Origin: Flavobacterium tyrosinilyticum
Lineage (GTDB): Bacteria; Bacteroidota; Bacteroidia; Flavobacteriales; Flavobacteriaceae
Reading direction: 5' to 3'
Length of the DNA stretch: 64,000 nt
Assembly: GCF_023656565.1 (NCBI RefSeq)
Contig: NZ_JAMOKG010000003.1
Coordinates: forward strand, 434,001 to 498,000
The position numbers and the translations under genes are program-made. Within the stretch, counting starts at the first letter, position 1. The number at the start of each line of letters is the position of its first letter. The notes below the pieces were generated by a model. That model worked only from the letters and a program-made list of their open reading frames with translations. It did not search any database and was not told the DNA's origin. This document shows, piece after piece, positions 8,652-17,074 of this stretch.

Positions 8652-9521
8652 TTAATTTTTACCCGTTTTTCTGATAAGGAAATCTTTAATAAGTTCTGAA
8701 ATTTCATCTCCAAAACTTTCCAATGCAAAATGTCCTGTTGGAAACAAATGAAACTCAAGATTTTTCACGTCTTTTTTGAAAGCTTCAGCACCTACGCCCG
8801 GAAAAATATAATCATCTTTACCGTAAACAATCAGCATTTCTGGATTGTATGTTCTAAAATATTCCTGCCATTCAGGGTATAAAGGCACATTGGTTCTGTA
8901 ATCATAAAAGAGTGCCAGCTGAATATCCCCATTTTCAGGACGTTCCAAGTGTCTTAAATCAACTTCCCAATTGTCTGGAGAAACTACTGAAGTATCCGGA
9001 ACGTTGTGTGTATATTGCCATTTCAGTCCATCAGGAGCATGGAAAGTACTCAATGTGGCTGCCGCTTCTTTATCATTTCTGTCTTTCCATAACGCTCTAA
9101 AAGGATCCCAGAAAGTTTCCAGTCCTTCTTCGTATGCGCAACCGTTCTGCACAATAAGTGTTTCTATTTGGTTAGGATTTCTGCTTGCAATTCTAAAACC
9201 AACAGGCGCACCGTAATCCATTAAATAAAGACTGAATTTTTTGATTTCCAATTCATCCAATAACCTTTTAACTATGTTGCTGAAATTCTCAAATGTATAG
9301 TCAAAATCCTTAATTGGCGGCTGCTCACTTCTTCCGTAACCAGGATAATCTGGAGCTATTACGTGAAAATCATCTGCAAGATAATTTATCAGATTACGAA
9401 ACATGTGCGAAGATGTCGGGTATCCGTGAAGCAGTACTAATGTCGGTTTTTGTTTATCTCCTGCTTCTCTGTAGAAAATTTCGACTCCGTTCACTTTTCT
9501 TGTGTGGTAACTTGTTTTCAT
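8652..9521 (-). CDS. alpha/beta hydrolase with Asp nucleophile elbow, tandem paralogue
   Basis: A 289-residue protein. It has the same architecture as the 7732-8634 product: HGYPTSSHMF (32-41), APDYPGYGRSEQP (56-68), the elbow MDYGAPVGFR with Asp102, and a C-terminal TGHFALESFGDE with the catalytic His. The shared DYGAP and GHFALE signatures show a gene duplication. The Asp elbow places it in the epoxide hydrolase/haloalkane dehalogenase side of the superfamily. The substrate is unknown. It lies in a four-gene minus-strand operon with a DUF1348 protein upstream. Confidence 0.82.
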   Translation of the reverse strand: MKTSYHTRKVNGVEIFYREAGDKQKPTLVLLHGYPTSSHMFRNLINYLADDFHVIAPDYPGYGRSEQPPIKDFDYTFENFSNIVKRLLDELEIKKFSLYLMDYGAPVGFRIASRNPNQIETLIVQNGCAYEEGLETFWDPFRALWKDRNDKEAAATLSTFHAPDGLKWQYTHNVPDTSVVSPDNWEVDLRHLERPENGDIQLALFYDYRTNVPLYPEWQEYFRTYNPEMLIVYGKDDYIFPGVGAEAFKKDVKNLEFHLFPTGHFALESFGDEISELIKDFLIRKTGKN

Positions 9522-9564
9522 AATTTAAATTTATTAGGGTTATTAATTCTTTAGTTTTTTTAAA

Positions 9565-9975
9565 TCAGATAAATTTTCGTTCACTCTCTTTAATAGGCAG
9601 ATCATTAATGCTTGCGTATCTTCTTCTCATTAATCCGTCTTCATCAAACTCCCAATTTTCATTTCCGTACGCTCTAAACCACTGGCCGTTTACATCTCGA
9701 TATTCATATTCAAATCTCACAGCAATACGGTTTTCTGTATGCGCCCAGTATTCTTTTTTTAATTTATAATCGAGTTCTTTTTCCCATTTATGAGACAAAA
9801 AATCAATAATTTCATCTCGACCGTTTATAAATAGGTGGCGATTTCTCCATTCGCTGTCTATAGTGTAAGCTTGGGCAACTCTCTGCGGATCGCGGCTGTT
9901 CCATCCATCCTCCGCAAGCTGTATTTTCTCAAGGGCAGATTCTAAAGTAAATGGTGGTATTGGAAATTTTTTCAT
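9565..9975 (-). CDS. DUF1348 / NTF2-like small protein
   Basis: A 136-residue soluble protein matching the DUF1348 branch of the NTF2-like (SnoaL) fold. It begins with a PPFTLESALEKIQLAEDGWN helix, then the WRNRHLFINGRDEI, YWAHTENRIAVRFEYEYRD and WFRAYGNENWEFDEDGLMRRRYASIND signature segments. Its length is typical. NTF2-like proteins are small cone-shaped enzymes or ligand binders; no function is assigned for this subgroup. It is first gene of the hydrolase-TSUP operon, 43 bases ahead of the first hydrolase, and divergent from an AraC regulator across 540 bases. Confidence 0.85.
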   Translation of the reverse strand: MKKFPIPPFTLESALEKIQLAEDGWNSRDPQRVAQAYTIDSEWRNRHLFINGRDEIIDFLSHKWEKELDYKLKKEYWAHTENRIAVRFEYEYRDVNGQWFRAYGNENWEFDEDGLMRRRYASINDLPIKESERKFI

Positions 9976-10278
9976 TGCTAAATTTTTAAAGTTTACTGAG
10001 TATTGATGCTTGATTTGTCTAAGAAATAATCAACTATAAATGAGTCCATTAAAAATCATTTATCTTGTTTTACTAATTATATGAGGCAAAATTATATTGG
10101 TAAAAAGACTTCCTAACTGTGAAAAATTCACTAAAAATTATAATTATCCAAGATTTGAGTTTTTCGCTGATTTTTTGTGTTGCAAAAAAGTATACAGCTT
10201 CACAAACCTTTATAATCAGGTGTTTAAAAAAAAAATTAGATTTGGATATAATTATTCTAATTTGAAAAGAAAAAAATA
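9976..10278. other. intergenic stretch without supported gene
   Basis: About 300 AT-rich bases between the DUF1348 gene and an AraC-like scrap. CAAAATTA at 10087-10094 is a minus-strand TAATTTTG box that could serve the hydrolase operon, but no TTG lies at the right distance. The short open frame 10097-10279 is Lys/Asn/Phe-rich and looks like noise. Confidence 0.4.
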
Positions 10279-10389
10279 ATGGATATTCAAATACCTATAT
10301 TCGATAGTATTAGAGATGTTTATGATTGGACAGGACTTTCTGCGGAATGTTTGATATACGAAGAGATATCGCAAAAGTCTTCACTTTAG
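10279..10389 (+). pseudogene. possible N-terminal remnant of an AraC-type regulator
   Basis: A 36-codon open frame starting MDIQIPIFDSIRDVYDWTGL and stopping at 10389. The pattern (short beta strand, then a 'xxSIxDxxDWxGL' helix) resembles the first residues of the flavobacterial AraC proteins encoded just downstream (for example MIPQLTTLSKLDDCLAFMKM at 10517). Nothing after the stop continues the match in any frame I checked. I read it as a truncated leftover, but it is short and could be chance. Confidence 0.3.
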
Positions 10390-10516
10390 CTAAAATCTTT
10401 AAATTTTATAATTTTATGTCAGAAATGGTGCCTGCCAGATATTATTTTTTTACGCAACTTTGAAAAAAATAAAAGCGCAGTTTCAAGCTTAAGAAATTGT
10501 TTATAAGCGAATTAGA

Positions 10517-11443
10517 ATGATACCACAGCTGACTACCTTAAGTAAACTTGATGATTGTCTGGCATTTATGAAAATGCCAGACAATTACAGCAACAATACG
10601 GATTTTGCTGCATTAAAACTGCATGAGATGAGCATCAATACACCATGCATATCACCTACTTTTCGGCCTTCCTTTTATAATCTCACCATAATTGCAAACG
10701 GCTCTGGAAACTGTATGGTAGGAAATGAGAGCTTTGAACTTCGTTCTGGCAATGTATTTATTTCTCGCCCGGATTCATTTCTTTCGAGCAACTGGAGTGT
10801 TATCGGAAAAGTCTATCATATATGTTTCAGTAAAGATTTTGTTTCAGAACATTTACCAGAAGGAATCAATTCTATTATGAATACAGACAAAATGAACGGC
10901 TGTACAAAAACGCTGTCAAAAGAAACTATGCTCTACCTTGAGCAGACTTTCATAGAAATTTTTGATGAGAATAATTCTTTTTTGCCTTATAAAGAAGAGA
11001 TGCTGGCCAACCTTACCCTTTGTCTGCTGTTTACAATACAGCAGCAGGATAAAGAAAAACCGTATTCCAAAATAGAAAAAAACACCTCAATTGTTAATGC
11101 TTTTCGCCAAAATCTAGATGATAATTTCAACAATCTGCTTACTGGAAAAAGCAGTGTCGTAATGCGTACCAAAGAGCATGCAAAGCTTCTGAATTTAAAT
11201 GAAAACCACCTTTGCAAAGTAATCAGTAATTCAACAAATAAAACGATTAATGACTGGATCAACGAAAAAATGGTTGATGAAATTAATTATCTCTTGAAGC
11301 ATTCAGACAAATCAATCAAAGAAATTGCAGCATTGTTTGCTTTTACTGACGTGAATCATTTTTACACCTACTTTAAATCACAGACATTACATGCCCCAGG
11401 CGCTATTAGAAAAGAATTTTTAAATAATAAATTTAACTCCTAA
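10517..11443 (+). CDS. AraC family transcriptional regulator
   Basis: A 308-residue protein. The N-terminal cupin-like sensor domain (about 40-130, with RPSFYNLTIIANGSGNC) is followed by a helical linker. The C-terminal tandem helix-turn-helix DNA-binding domain covers about 215-300, with KEHAKLLNLNENHLCKVISN and the second helix IKEIAALFAFTDVNHFYTYF. It is close in layout to the AraC gene at 12510 on the other strand (shared LTTL-KL-D start and KEHAKLLN motif), so the two are paralogues. Divergent from the hydrolase-TSUP operon, which is its most plausible target by position. Confidence 0.88.
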   Translation: MIPQLTTLSKLDDCLAFMKMPDNYSNNTDFAALKLHEMSINTPCISPTFRPSFYNLTIIANGSGNCMVGNESFELRSGNVFISRPDSFLSSNWSVIGKVYHICFSKDFVSEHLPEGINSIMNTDKMNGCTKTLSKETMLYLEQTFIEIFDENNSFLPYKEEMLANLTLCLLFTIQQQDKEKPYSKIEKNTSIVNAFRQNLDDNFNNLLTGKSSVVMRTKEHAKLLNLNENHLCKVISNSTNKTINDWINEKMVDEINYLLKHSDKSIKEIAALFAFTDVNHFYTYFKSQTLHAPGAIRKEFLNNKFNS

Positions 11444-11545
11444 AAAACAATAAAACTATCGGCAAATCGCTCCCTTTTCTTCCTTATGATGACCTTCACA
11501 TTCTGTAATCTGTACTCAATTATTAAACATTTAAGTTTTTAGAAA

Positions 11546-12484
11546 ATGGAAAATGATAAAAAGCCAAAATTCACTGATTTTTATGAAACAGTGGAAGTCA
11601 TGGGGAATGAATTATCCCACGGACATCTGGGTGATGCCGAATTTTCATTTGTGAACTCTCGCATACTCCATCGCGATCATACCTTTCCATGGAGCACTCC
11701 TCCATTTTATACTACCTTTTTCTCAATAGGATTTCTCATGGAAGCTCATGGAAAAATTATTGTAGACAAGGAGCAGTATATTGTAAAATCGGGAATGTTT
11801 TTTGTGAACAAACCTGGAGAGTTACAGCAGCTTACATGGTATTCTGTTGAGGAATCTTACGGACTGCTTTTTACCGAGGACTTTATTTCAAAATATGCAG
11901 GAGTTTCAATTTATAAAACATTTCCGTTCCTTTTATTTGAAAGGCAGGTTCCATTACAAACTACAATGGAATTTAGACTGGAATTAAAAAAGATTCTATT
12001 GCTTATTGTACAGCAGCTTCAAAAAGAATCTCCATTTCAAAAAAAAATGTGCGCTAATTTACTTACCCGTTTCTTACTTAAAATTAAACAGGAGTACTGG
12101 GAAGGATATAAAATTCATACCGCTCAAAATCGAAATCCCGACATTCTTAAAGATTTTACACAAAACCTGGAATATCACTATGATCAATTGCTAAAGGGGA
12201 AAGTCAACAGAATACTCTATATTAAAGATTACGCAGAAATGCAGCAGCTTCACGAAAATTATCTTTCAAGTATTCTAAAGGAAAAAACAGGCAAAACTGG
12301 CGGACAATTAATTGCCGAGAAAACACTGAGCACGGCTAAAATTTTAATTATGGAGCAACGATTTTCAATGAAAGAAATTGCTCATATGCTAGGTTTCTCT
12401 TACTTGTCCTATTTTAGTATATTTTTCAAGAAACATACAGGGCTCTCCCCAGTTGATTATCGAAAAAAGAACAGTAAGCCTTAA
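11546..12484 (+). CDS. AraC family transcriptional regulator
   Basis: A 312-residue protein. The N-terminal sensor domain includes SRILHRDHTFPWSTPPFYTT and an aromatic-rich core. The C-terminal AraC DNA-binding domain (about 220-305) contains YIKDYAEMQQLHENYLSSIL, SMKEIAHMLGFSYLSYFSIF and the closing FKKHTGLSPVDYRKK, a near-consensus AraC ending. It is more canonical and more diverged than its neighbours at 10517 and 12510. The 102-base gap to the preceding AraC gene is compatible with co-transcription. Ligand and targets are not indicated by sequence. Confidence 0.88.
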   Translation: MENDKKPKFTDFYETVEVMGNELSHGHLGDAEFSFVNSRILHRDHTFPWSTPPFYTTFFSIGFLMEAHGKIIVDKEQYIVKSGMFFVNKPGELQQLTWYSVEESYGLLFTEDFISKYAGVSIYKTFPFLLFERQVPLQTTMEFRLELKKILLLIVQQLQKESPFQKKMCANLLTRFLLKIKQEYWEGYKIHTAQNRNPDILKDFTQNLEYHYDQLLKGKVNRILYIKDYAEMQQLHENYLSSILKEKTGKTGGQLIAEKTLSTAKILIMEQRFSMKEIAHMLGFSYLSYFSIFFKKHTGLSPVDYRKKNSKP

Positions 12485-12509
12485 TTTCAATTCTCTATCT
12501 TAAATAAAG

Positions 12510-13487
12510 TTACCAGTTTGGACGGATAGGAACAACGTTGCCTTTATAAATGAGATCGTGTTCGCTGTGAGAGGCATTAAAATCATTCCTTACCACAATG
12601 GCACTTTTATGAGCATGTTTTTTAAAAAAGCTGTAAAACTGCTTTAATTCATTAAAAGCATACACTTCTGCTATCTCGACCATTGACTTGTCTGTGTTTT
12701 TAAGAAGATATGTTATTTCATCTATGAGTTTTTCGTTTATCCATTGATTGACCGTTTTTCCAGAGCTTTTGCTTATAATTTTTGAAAGGTTACTTTCACT
12801 GATGTTTAATAATTTTGCATGTTCTTTTATTCGAAATACAGAACTGCATTCACCAGCGATGAGCATGGTAAAGTTTTTATCCATGTTACTGCGAAATGCG
12901 GTTACAATGGCAGCATTCTTCTCATTTAAAACTTCTGCATTAATTTCATTTTGATGCTTTTGAATGAGCAGCAGAATATAAATAAGAATATTAGACATTA
13001 TTTCATCTTTAATTGGCTCCATAGAAGTCGCATGACCATACAATTCCAGACATAGCTCTTCCATGCGACTAATTGCCTCGTCATTAAGAAGATAGTTTAT
13101 TCCATTGGATTGATCCATTTCCAATAGTTCGTCCACTCCCAATGGCAGACAGTGCGCAATAAAATCTTTCCGGAAACTAATATTGTACACACTCTTCATC
13201 TCGGTCCATCCACTGGAAACGTAAACATCAGGGCGCTTCATAAATACGTGCCCAGAACTTACTTTAAAAACCTCATTTCCAGATACAAAATTTCCTTCTC
13301 CCTCTTTTACTATTATTAAAGTGTAATGATCAGGCCTAAACGTAGGAGTTATATAAGGCATTTTTAGTCCCATCTCATGTACTTTTAAAATAGCAAAATC
13401 ATCACTGTCTATATAGGAATAAACAGGGAGATTCATGAATGCGAGCATGTCACGCAGTTTTTTTAAAGTGGTGAGTTCTGGTTTCAT
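12510..13487 (-). CDS. AraC family transcriptional regulator
   Basis: A 325-residue protein. It starts MKPELTTLKKLRDMLAFMNL, strongly reminiscent of the 10517 product, and shares the FRPDHYTLIIVKEGEGN sensor segment and the KEHAKLLNISESNLSKIISK DNA-binding segment. The second helix-turn-helix (SMVEIAEVYAFNELKQFYSF) departs from the consensus GFSDxSYF, as in its paralogue. It is convergent with the AraC gene at 11546 (25-base gap) and reads away from a 920-base decayed region. Probable target genes are not adjacent, so any role is open. Confidence 0.87.
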   Translation of the reverse strand: MKPELTTLKKLRDMLAFMNLPVYSYIDSDDFAILKVHEMGLKMPYITPTFRPDHYTLIIVKEGEGNFVSGNEVFKVSSGHVFMKRPDVYVSSGWTEMKSVYNISFRKDFIAHCLPLGVDELLEMDQSNGINYLLNDEAISRMEELCLELYGHATSMEPIKDEIMSNILIYILLLIQKHQNEINAEVLNEKNAAIVTAFRSNMDKNFTMLIAGECSSVFRIKEHAKLLNISESNLSKIISKSSGKTVNQWINEKLIDEITYLLKNTDKSMVEIAEVYAFNELKQFYSFFKKHAHKSAIVVRNDFNASHSEHDLIYKGNVVPIRPNW

Positions 13488-13750
13488 TTATTAATTTGTT
13501 CTGCTTTTTAATTAGTTATGATTAGATAAATTTACTAAAATAACTTAAAATTACAACTCAGGCCAAAGTCGAATTATAGAGTTTATACCTTTTAGCTATA
13601 AATCTTAAGTTATAACTTCTTAATCAGAAAAATTAAGTATTTTTAATATATTTGTAATACAAAAAAAGAATAATACTGCTGCTTATTAATTCATTAGTAT
13701 TTAAGTTTTGTGAATGATTTAATATTGAAATAGCAAAATTGAATTTGGGT

Positions 13751-13768
13751 GCAGAATCGGTGCACTTT
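13751..13768 (+). repeat. att-like motif, copy A
   Basis: GTGCAGAATCGGTGCACTTT: two GTGCA halves around AATC, about 50 bases before a tRNA 3'-end fragment. Related copies lie at 13964-13981 and 46581-46598. I infer a recombinase arm-type or scar sequence. Confidence 0.35.
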
Positions 13769-13816
13769 GGTCAAAGACATTTTATAAAACCAGTATAGAC
13801 AGGACTTCAGCGATAA

Positions 13817-13839
13817 AGTTCGAATCCTGCTCTCCCCAC
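13817..13839 (+). other. tRNA 3'-end fragment (possible attachment-site scar)
   Basis: GTTCGAATCCTGCTCTCCCC followed by AC has the conserved T-loop GTTCGAATC and an acceptor-like 3' end, and a terminator follows immediately at 13841. The 5' part of a tRNA is absent: no matching GGGGAG start and no anticodon arm lie upstream, and the T stem does not pair on its 5' side. It therefore looks like a duplicated or stranded tRNA 3' end left by an integrative element, not a working tRNA. Confidence 0.45.
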
Positions 13840-13840
13840 G

Positions 13841-13872
13841 AAAGTCCTAATCAATGATTAGGACTTTTTTTT
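13841..13872 (+). terminator. intrinsic terminator after the tRNA-like fragment
   Basis: AAAGTCCTAATCA pairs with TGATTAGGACTTT across a minimal loop and is followed by a run of T. Its sequence is nearly the same as the terminator at 31647-31682. Confidence 0.8.
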
Positions 13873-13883
13873 GCTAAAAAAAC

Positions 13884-13916
13884 AAAACCTACAAATCCTA
13901 AAATTTGTAGGTTTTT
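13884..13916. terminator. second intrinsic terminator
   Basis: A 13-base perfect stem, AAAACCTACAAAT (13884-13896) with ATTTGTAGGTTTT (13903-13915), with T-rich flanks on the plus strand. It stands directly after the first terminator. Confidence 0.7.
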
Positions 13917-13963
13917 CTATTTTACACTGCTTTTCATATTTTTTTAACCCGAACAAAATTTCT

Positions 13964-13981
13964 GTGGCAAAATCGTGTCAC
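13964..13981 (+). repeat. att-like motif, copy B
   Basis: GTGGCAAAATCGTGTCACTTT-like element resembling copy A at 13751 (shared GCAnAATCG and CACTTT). The rest of 13917-14183 holds no supportable gene. Confidence 0.35.
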
Positions 13982-14183
13982 TTTTAAGTTGGAATTCCCT
14001 CCCAAAGTCCCACAAAAAGTTGAAGACGGCTTTTAAATATAAGTCACCTTTATCAAAGTAGATTTTATAAAAATTAGTAAGGATGCAAAATGCACTTACA
14101 CTTTTTCGTTAGCTCATTCAACAGGCAAAAAAAAGTTAAGTTTCTAAACAGCATTTTATTTAGCTGATAATTTTTAACATCCC

Positions 14184-14411
14184 CTAGACAATCGGGAACA
14201 TAGAACTGCCACTAACCGTTTTGTCTGCTGTCACTTCTTCTTGGAGCACGTCCCAATGTTCTACCAGTTTTACGTCTTTCACTTTGAAAATATCCACAGC
14301 GATATAGTTTTTCCCAAACCCATTAGAAAAATGTCCGTGCACCATTACAATGTCATCGTTTTCGGCTAGAGTTATCGGGTCATAATTAAAATCGGGCAGT
14401 AAACAGGGTGC
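14184..14411 (-). pseudogene. C-terminal remnant of a SnoaL/NTF2-like protein
   Basis: On the minus strand, in frame after the stop of the oxidoreductase gene, about 70 codons read through to a TAG at 14184-14186. They include YDPITLAENDDIVMVHGHFS and FKVKDVKLVEHWDVLQEEVT, the typical second half of SnoaL-like NTF2 proteins (strand, then 'DIFxVxDGKxVEHWDVxQ'). The N-terminal half is missing: the similarity begins a few codons after the neighbouring gene's stop. The only Met available (14345) would give a 53-residue half-domain. I call it a truncated pseudogene. Confidence 0.65.
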
Positions 14412-15413
14412 TTATTTTACCTGCACCACTACTTTTCCTCTGGCTCTTCCGCTGTTCACATAATCAAAAGCCTGATTCATTTCCTCAAAGCGGTAAACCT
14501 TATCCAATACTGGCTTTATAACTCCCTGTTCCACCAGCTTGGTAATTTCGGATAATTGCTGTCCGTTGGCTTTCATAAATAAAAAGGAATAACCAACTCC
14601 TAATTTTTCTGCCTGTCTTCGTACTTTTCTGCTGATAAAGCCTATGATCAGTTTCAATAGCCATGGCATACCCATTTCATTGGCAAAAGCAGGATCTGGC
14701 GGACCTGAAATAGAGACCGTTTTACCGCCTGGCCTCAAAATGCGAAGGGATTTTTCCAAGGTCTTACTGTCCTGGCTGTTGAGCACCAAGTCGTAATCTT
14801 TCAGCTGATTCTCAAAATCCTGAGTTCTGTAATCAATCGCCACATCTGCACCAAGATTTTTGACCAGTTCAAAATTACCTCTGCTCGCAGTGGTTGCAAC
14901 CGTAGCGCCCAGATGTTTTGCCAGCTGAATGGCAATCGTGCCCACACCGCCTGAGCCAGCCTGAATAAAAACTTTTTGTCCCTTTGTCAAATGTGCTTTT
15001 TCCATAAAAGCCTGCCGGACCGTCAACGCGACTAAGGGTAGAGACGCTGCTTCATTCATGGAAATGTTTTTCGGCTTCAGGGCAACATCTGCCTGATCAA
15101 CCGCTATAAATTCAGCAAATCCACCGATATGGTAATCAGAAGGACGGCTGTACACTTCATCTCCTACTTTAAAACGTTTTACATCAACCCCAACCTCACT
15201 CACAACGCCTGCCACATCGTGACCTAAAACTAAGGGCATCTGGTATTTGAGCATCATTTTAAACTCCCCGCTTTTAATTTTGGCGTCGAGCTGATTAATT
15301 CCTGCGGCATGAATTTCTATCAAAACCTCATTTGGTTTTATAGCAGGCCTGTCTACTTCGCTCAGCTTTAAAAGGTCTTTTTTGCTGTAGCGGCTAATAG
15401 TGTATGCTTTCAT
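14412..15413 (-). CDS. NADP-dependent medium-chain oxidoreductase (quinone oxidoreductase-like)
   Basis: A 333-residue MDR-superfamily protein. The GroES-like domain spans about 1-130 with LGHDVAGVVSEVG (63-75). The Rossmann domain begins QAGSGGVGTIAIQLAKHLGA (151-170), the AxxGGVG pattern of zeta-crystallin-like quinone oxidoreductases, and the C-terminus has the 'RGKVVVQV' ending. No structural zinc Cys cluster is visible, so it is probably a zinc-free NADPH-dependent enone or quinone reductase. It is third in a minus-strand oxidoreductase operon controlled, by position, by the divergent HxlR regulator. A broken copy of its C-terminal part lies at 18496. Confidence 0.9.
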   Translation of the reverse strand: MKAYTISRYSKKDLLKLSEVDRPAIKPNEVLIEIHAAGINQLDAKIKSGEFKMMLKYQMPLVLGHDVAGVVSEVGVDVKRFKVGDEVYSRPSDYHIGGFAEFIAVDQADVALKPKNISMNEAASLPLVALTVRQAFMEKAHLTKGQKVFIQAGSGGVGTIAIQLAKHLGATVATTASRGNFELVKNLGADVAIDYRTQDFENQLKDYDLVLNSQDSKTLEKSLRILRPGGKTVSISGPPDPAFANEMGMPWLLKLIIGFISRKVRRQAEKLGVGYSFLFMKANGQQLSEITKLVEQGVIKPVLDKVYRFEEMNQAFDYVNSGRARGKVVVQVK

Positions 15414-15495
15414 TATATTTAATTTTTTTAAAATTATGGCTGCATGCTTGAAAGACTAATTTATTAAAAAATGAGTTACATAACATGCAATATGA

Positions 15496-16263
15496 TTAAG
15501 GCAGCAATAGCCGATCTGCCTTCTTTTTATTTACAAGCCCGTAGGCTAGATTTGGAAACAGCCTATTGATAAGGTAAACCGCTTTGCTGTCACCAACCCG
15601 AATGGTGAGCGTATTTTTCTTAATGCCTTTAATCAAACCCTCTACCAACTCCTTAGGGCTGATTTTTTTATCGTCTCTGCCAGCCACCATCTCGGTATCC
15701 ACCAGAGGCGGCAGCAGTTCAAAAACTTTCACTTTGCTGTTGATCACCTGCAGATGTCTGCGCAGTGAAACCGTATAAAATGCCAATGCCGCTTTTGATG
15801 AACTATAGGTGGCTTCGGCTGCTGAAGGAACAATACTCAGTATCGATGTCGTGTGAATGATAGCAGCTTCGGATCTACTTTTGAGCATACTCATAAAAAG
15901 ATTATTGAGCCTGATGACGCCAAAGTAATTCACATCCATTTCATAGACTGCACCTTGCAGATGTTTTTTATCCGGAATTCCTAAATTCGCAGGCGGAACC
16001 CCTACACCGGCATTATGGTACAAAATATCGATGCCTCCTAAAGCTACTATTTCGTCATACAGATTTTTTGCATCAGTTTCATCTGCCGCATCACTTTGGA
16101 TGGCTTTAATTAAGGGATAACGTTTTGACACTTCATCCAGCTTTGATTGATTTCTTCCTGTAATAATCACTCTGGCACCAGCGTCCAGAAACTGTCTTGC
16201 AGCTTCCAATCCTATACCAGATGCTCCTCCAGTGATCAGAATAGTTTTATTTTGAATATTCAT
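15496..16263 (-). CDS. short-chain dehydrogenase/reductase (DltE-like)
   Basis: A 255-residue classical SDR. The cofactor motif is TGGASGIG (11-18). The catalytic set is Ser140, Tyr153 and Lys157 in TYSSSK. The usual NNAG appears as YHNAG (82-86). The C-terminal segment is specific to the DltE/YdfG-like group that reduces a carbonyl with NAD(P)H. Substrate unknown. It lies 61 bases downstream of another SDR and 82 upstream of the MDR gene, so three oxidoreductases are likely made together. Confidence 0.9.
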   Translation of the reverse strand: MNIQNKTILITGGASGIGLEAARQFLDAGARVIITGRNQSKLDEVSKRYPLIKAIQSDAADETDAKNLYDEIVALGGIDILYHNAGVGVPPANLGIPDKKHLQGAVYEMDVNYFGVIRLNNLFMSMLKSRSEAAIIHTTSILSIVPSAAEATYSSSKAALAFYTVSLRRHLQVINSKVKVFELLPPLVDTEMVAGRDDKKISPKELVEGLIKGIKKNTLTIRVGDSKAVYLINRLFPNLAYGLVNKKKADRLLLP

Positions 16264-16324
16264 TTTGATACGTTTAATGGCTTAAAAAGTGGATAATCTT
16301 CAATGATTTCCGCTTATCCTTTTT

Positions 16325-17050
16325 TTACTGAGCCAGTTTAGCCATTGCCTCGCCTATGGCAGCAGCATACTTTTTTGTTTCGCCTACTGGTATGTCAAAC
16401 TGGTTTTTCTCTAAGCCCCAGAAAAGCTCGTCGGCTACTTCTGATGCCGGAATACCGTCAGCCCCGCCTATTTCGGCAGAAAATTCGGTATTTACCAAAG
16501 GCGGATACACTTCATAGATCTGAACATTTTTCTGCTCTTCATAGGTGTATCGCAAAGCCATTGTGTAACTGTGCAGAGCTGCTTTGGTAGCACCATAGGT
16601 AGGCAGAAATTTATGGCTTCCATAAACCGCAAGCGAAGAAATATTCACAACGGCCGCAGCTTCTTTTTCCAGCAAATGAGGCATCATCAATTCTGTAAAA
16701 TGAATAATAGCAATATAGTTGACATTCATCTCAATTTTTGCCTTTTCGTGGGCATTGGCGGTTTCGCTCAATAAATAGGCAAAAGCGGCACCTGCATTAT
16801 TGATTATGATATTGACATCGGAATGATAGTTTTTTAATTGATCTGCAATACGGATCCTGTCTGCCTCAGATGCAAAATCACCCTGAATTCCTACTGCACC
16901 GGGCAGTTCCTTTAATGCATTTTGCAAACGCTCTTCGTCTCTTCCGTTGATGATGATGTTATTGCCTTCGGCGGCTAATTTTTTAGCGATGGCCAAACCA
17001 ATTCCGGCACTTCCGCCAGTTATAAATACTGTATTCCCTTTTGTCTGCAT
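16325..17050 (-). CDS. short-chain dehydrogenase/reductase
   Basis: A 241-residue classical SDR. TGGSAGIG (11-18) binds the cofactor, NNAGA (84-88) is canonical, and the catalytic residues are Ser139, Tyr152 and Lys156 in TYGATK. It is paralogous to the downstream SDR: both carry a 'PPLVxTE' segment after the active site. It is first gene of the operon and divergent from an HxlR regulator, with a 100-base intergenic region made of palindromic operator-like sequence. HxlR regulators often sense quinones or aldehydes, so detoxification of reactive carbonyls is a reasonable but unproven role. Confidence 0.9.
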   Translation of the reverse strand: MQTKGNTVFITGGSAGIGLAIAKKLAAEGNNIIINGRDEERLQNALKELPGAVGIQGDFASEADRIRIADQLKNYHSDVNIIINNAGAAFAYLLSETANAHEKAKIEMNVNYIAIIHFTELMMPHLLEKEAAAVVNISSLAVYGSHKFLPTYGATKAALHSYTMALRYTYEEQKNVQIYEVYPPLVNTEFSAEIGGADGIPASEVADELFWGLEKNQFDIPVGETKKYAAAIGEAMAKLAQ

Positions 17051-17074
17051 TTGTATATTTCTTTAAATTGTTGT

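Noticed and set aside
10097..10279. 60-codon plus-strand frame upstream of the AraC scrap
   Set aside because: Lys/Asn/Phe/Tyr-rich translation of AT-rich DNA, no ribosome-binding site or family similarity.
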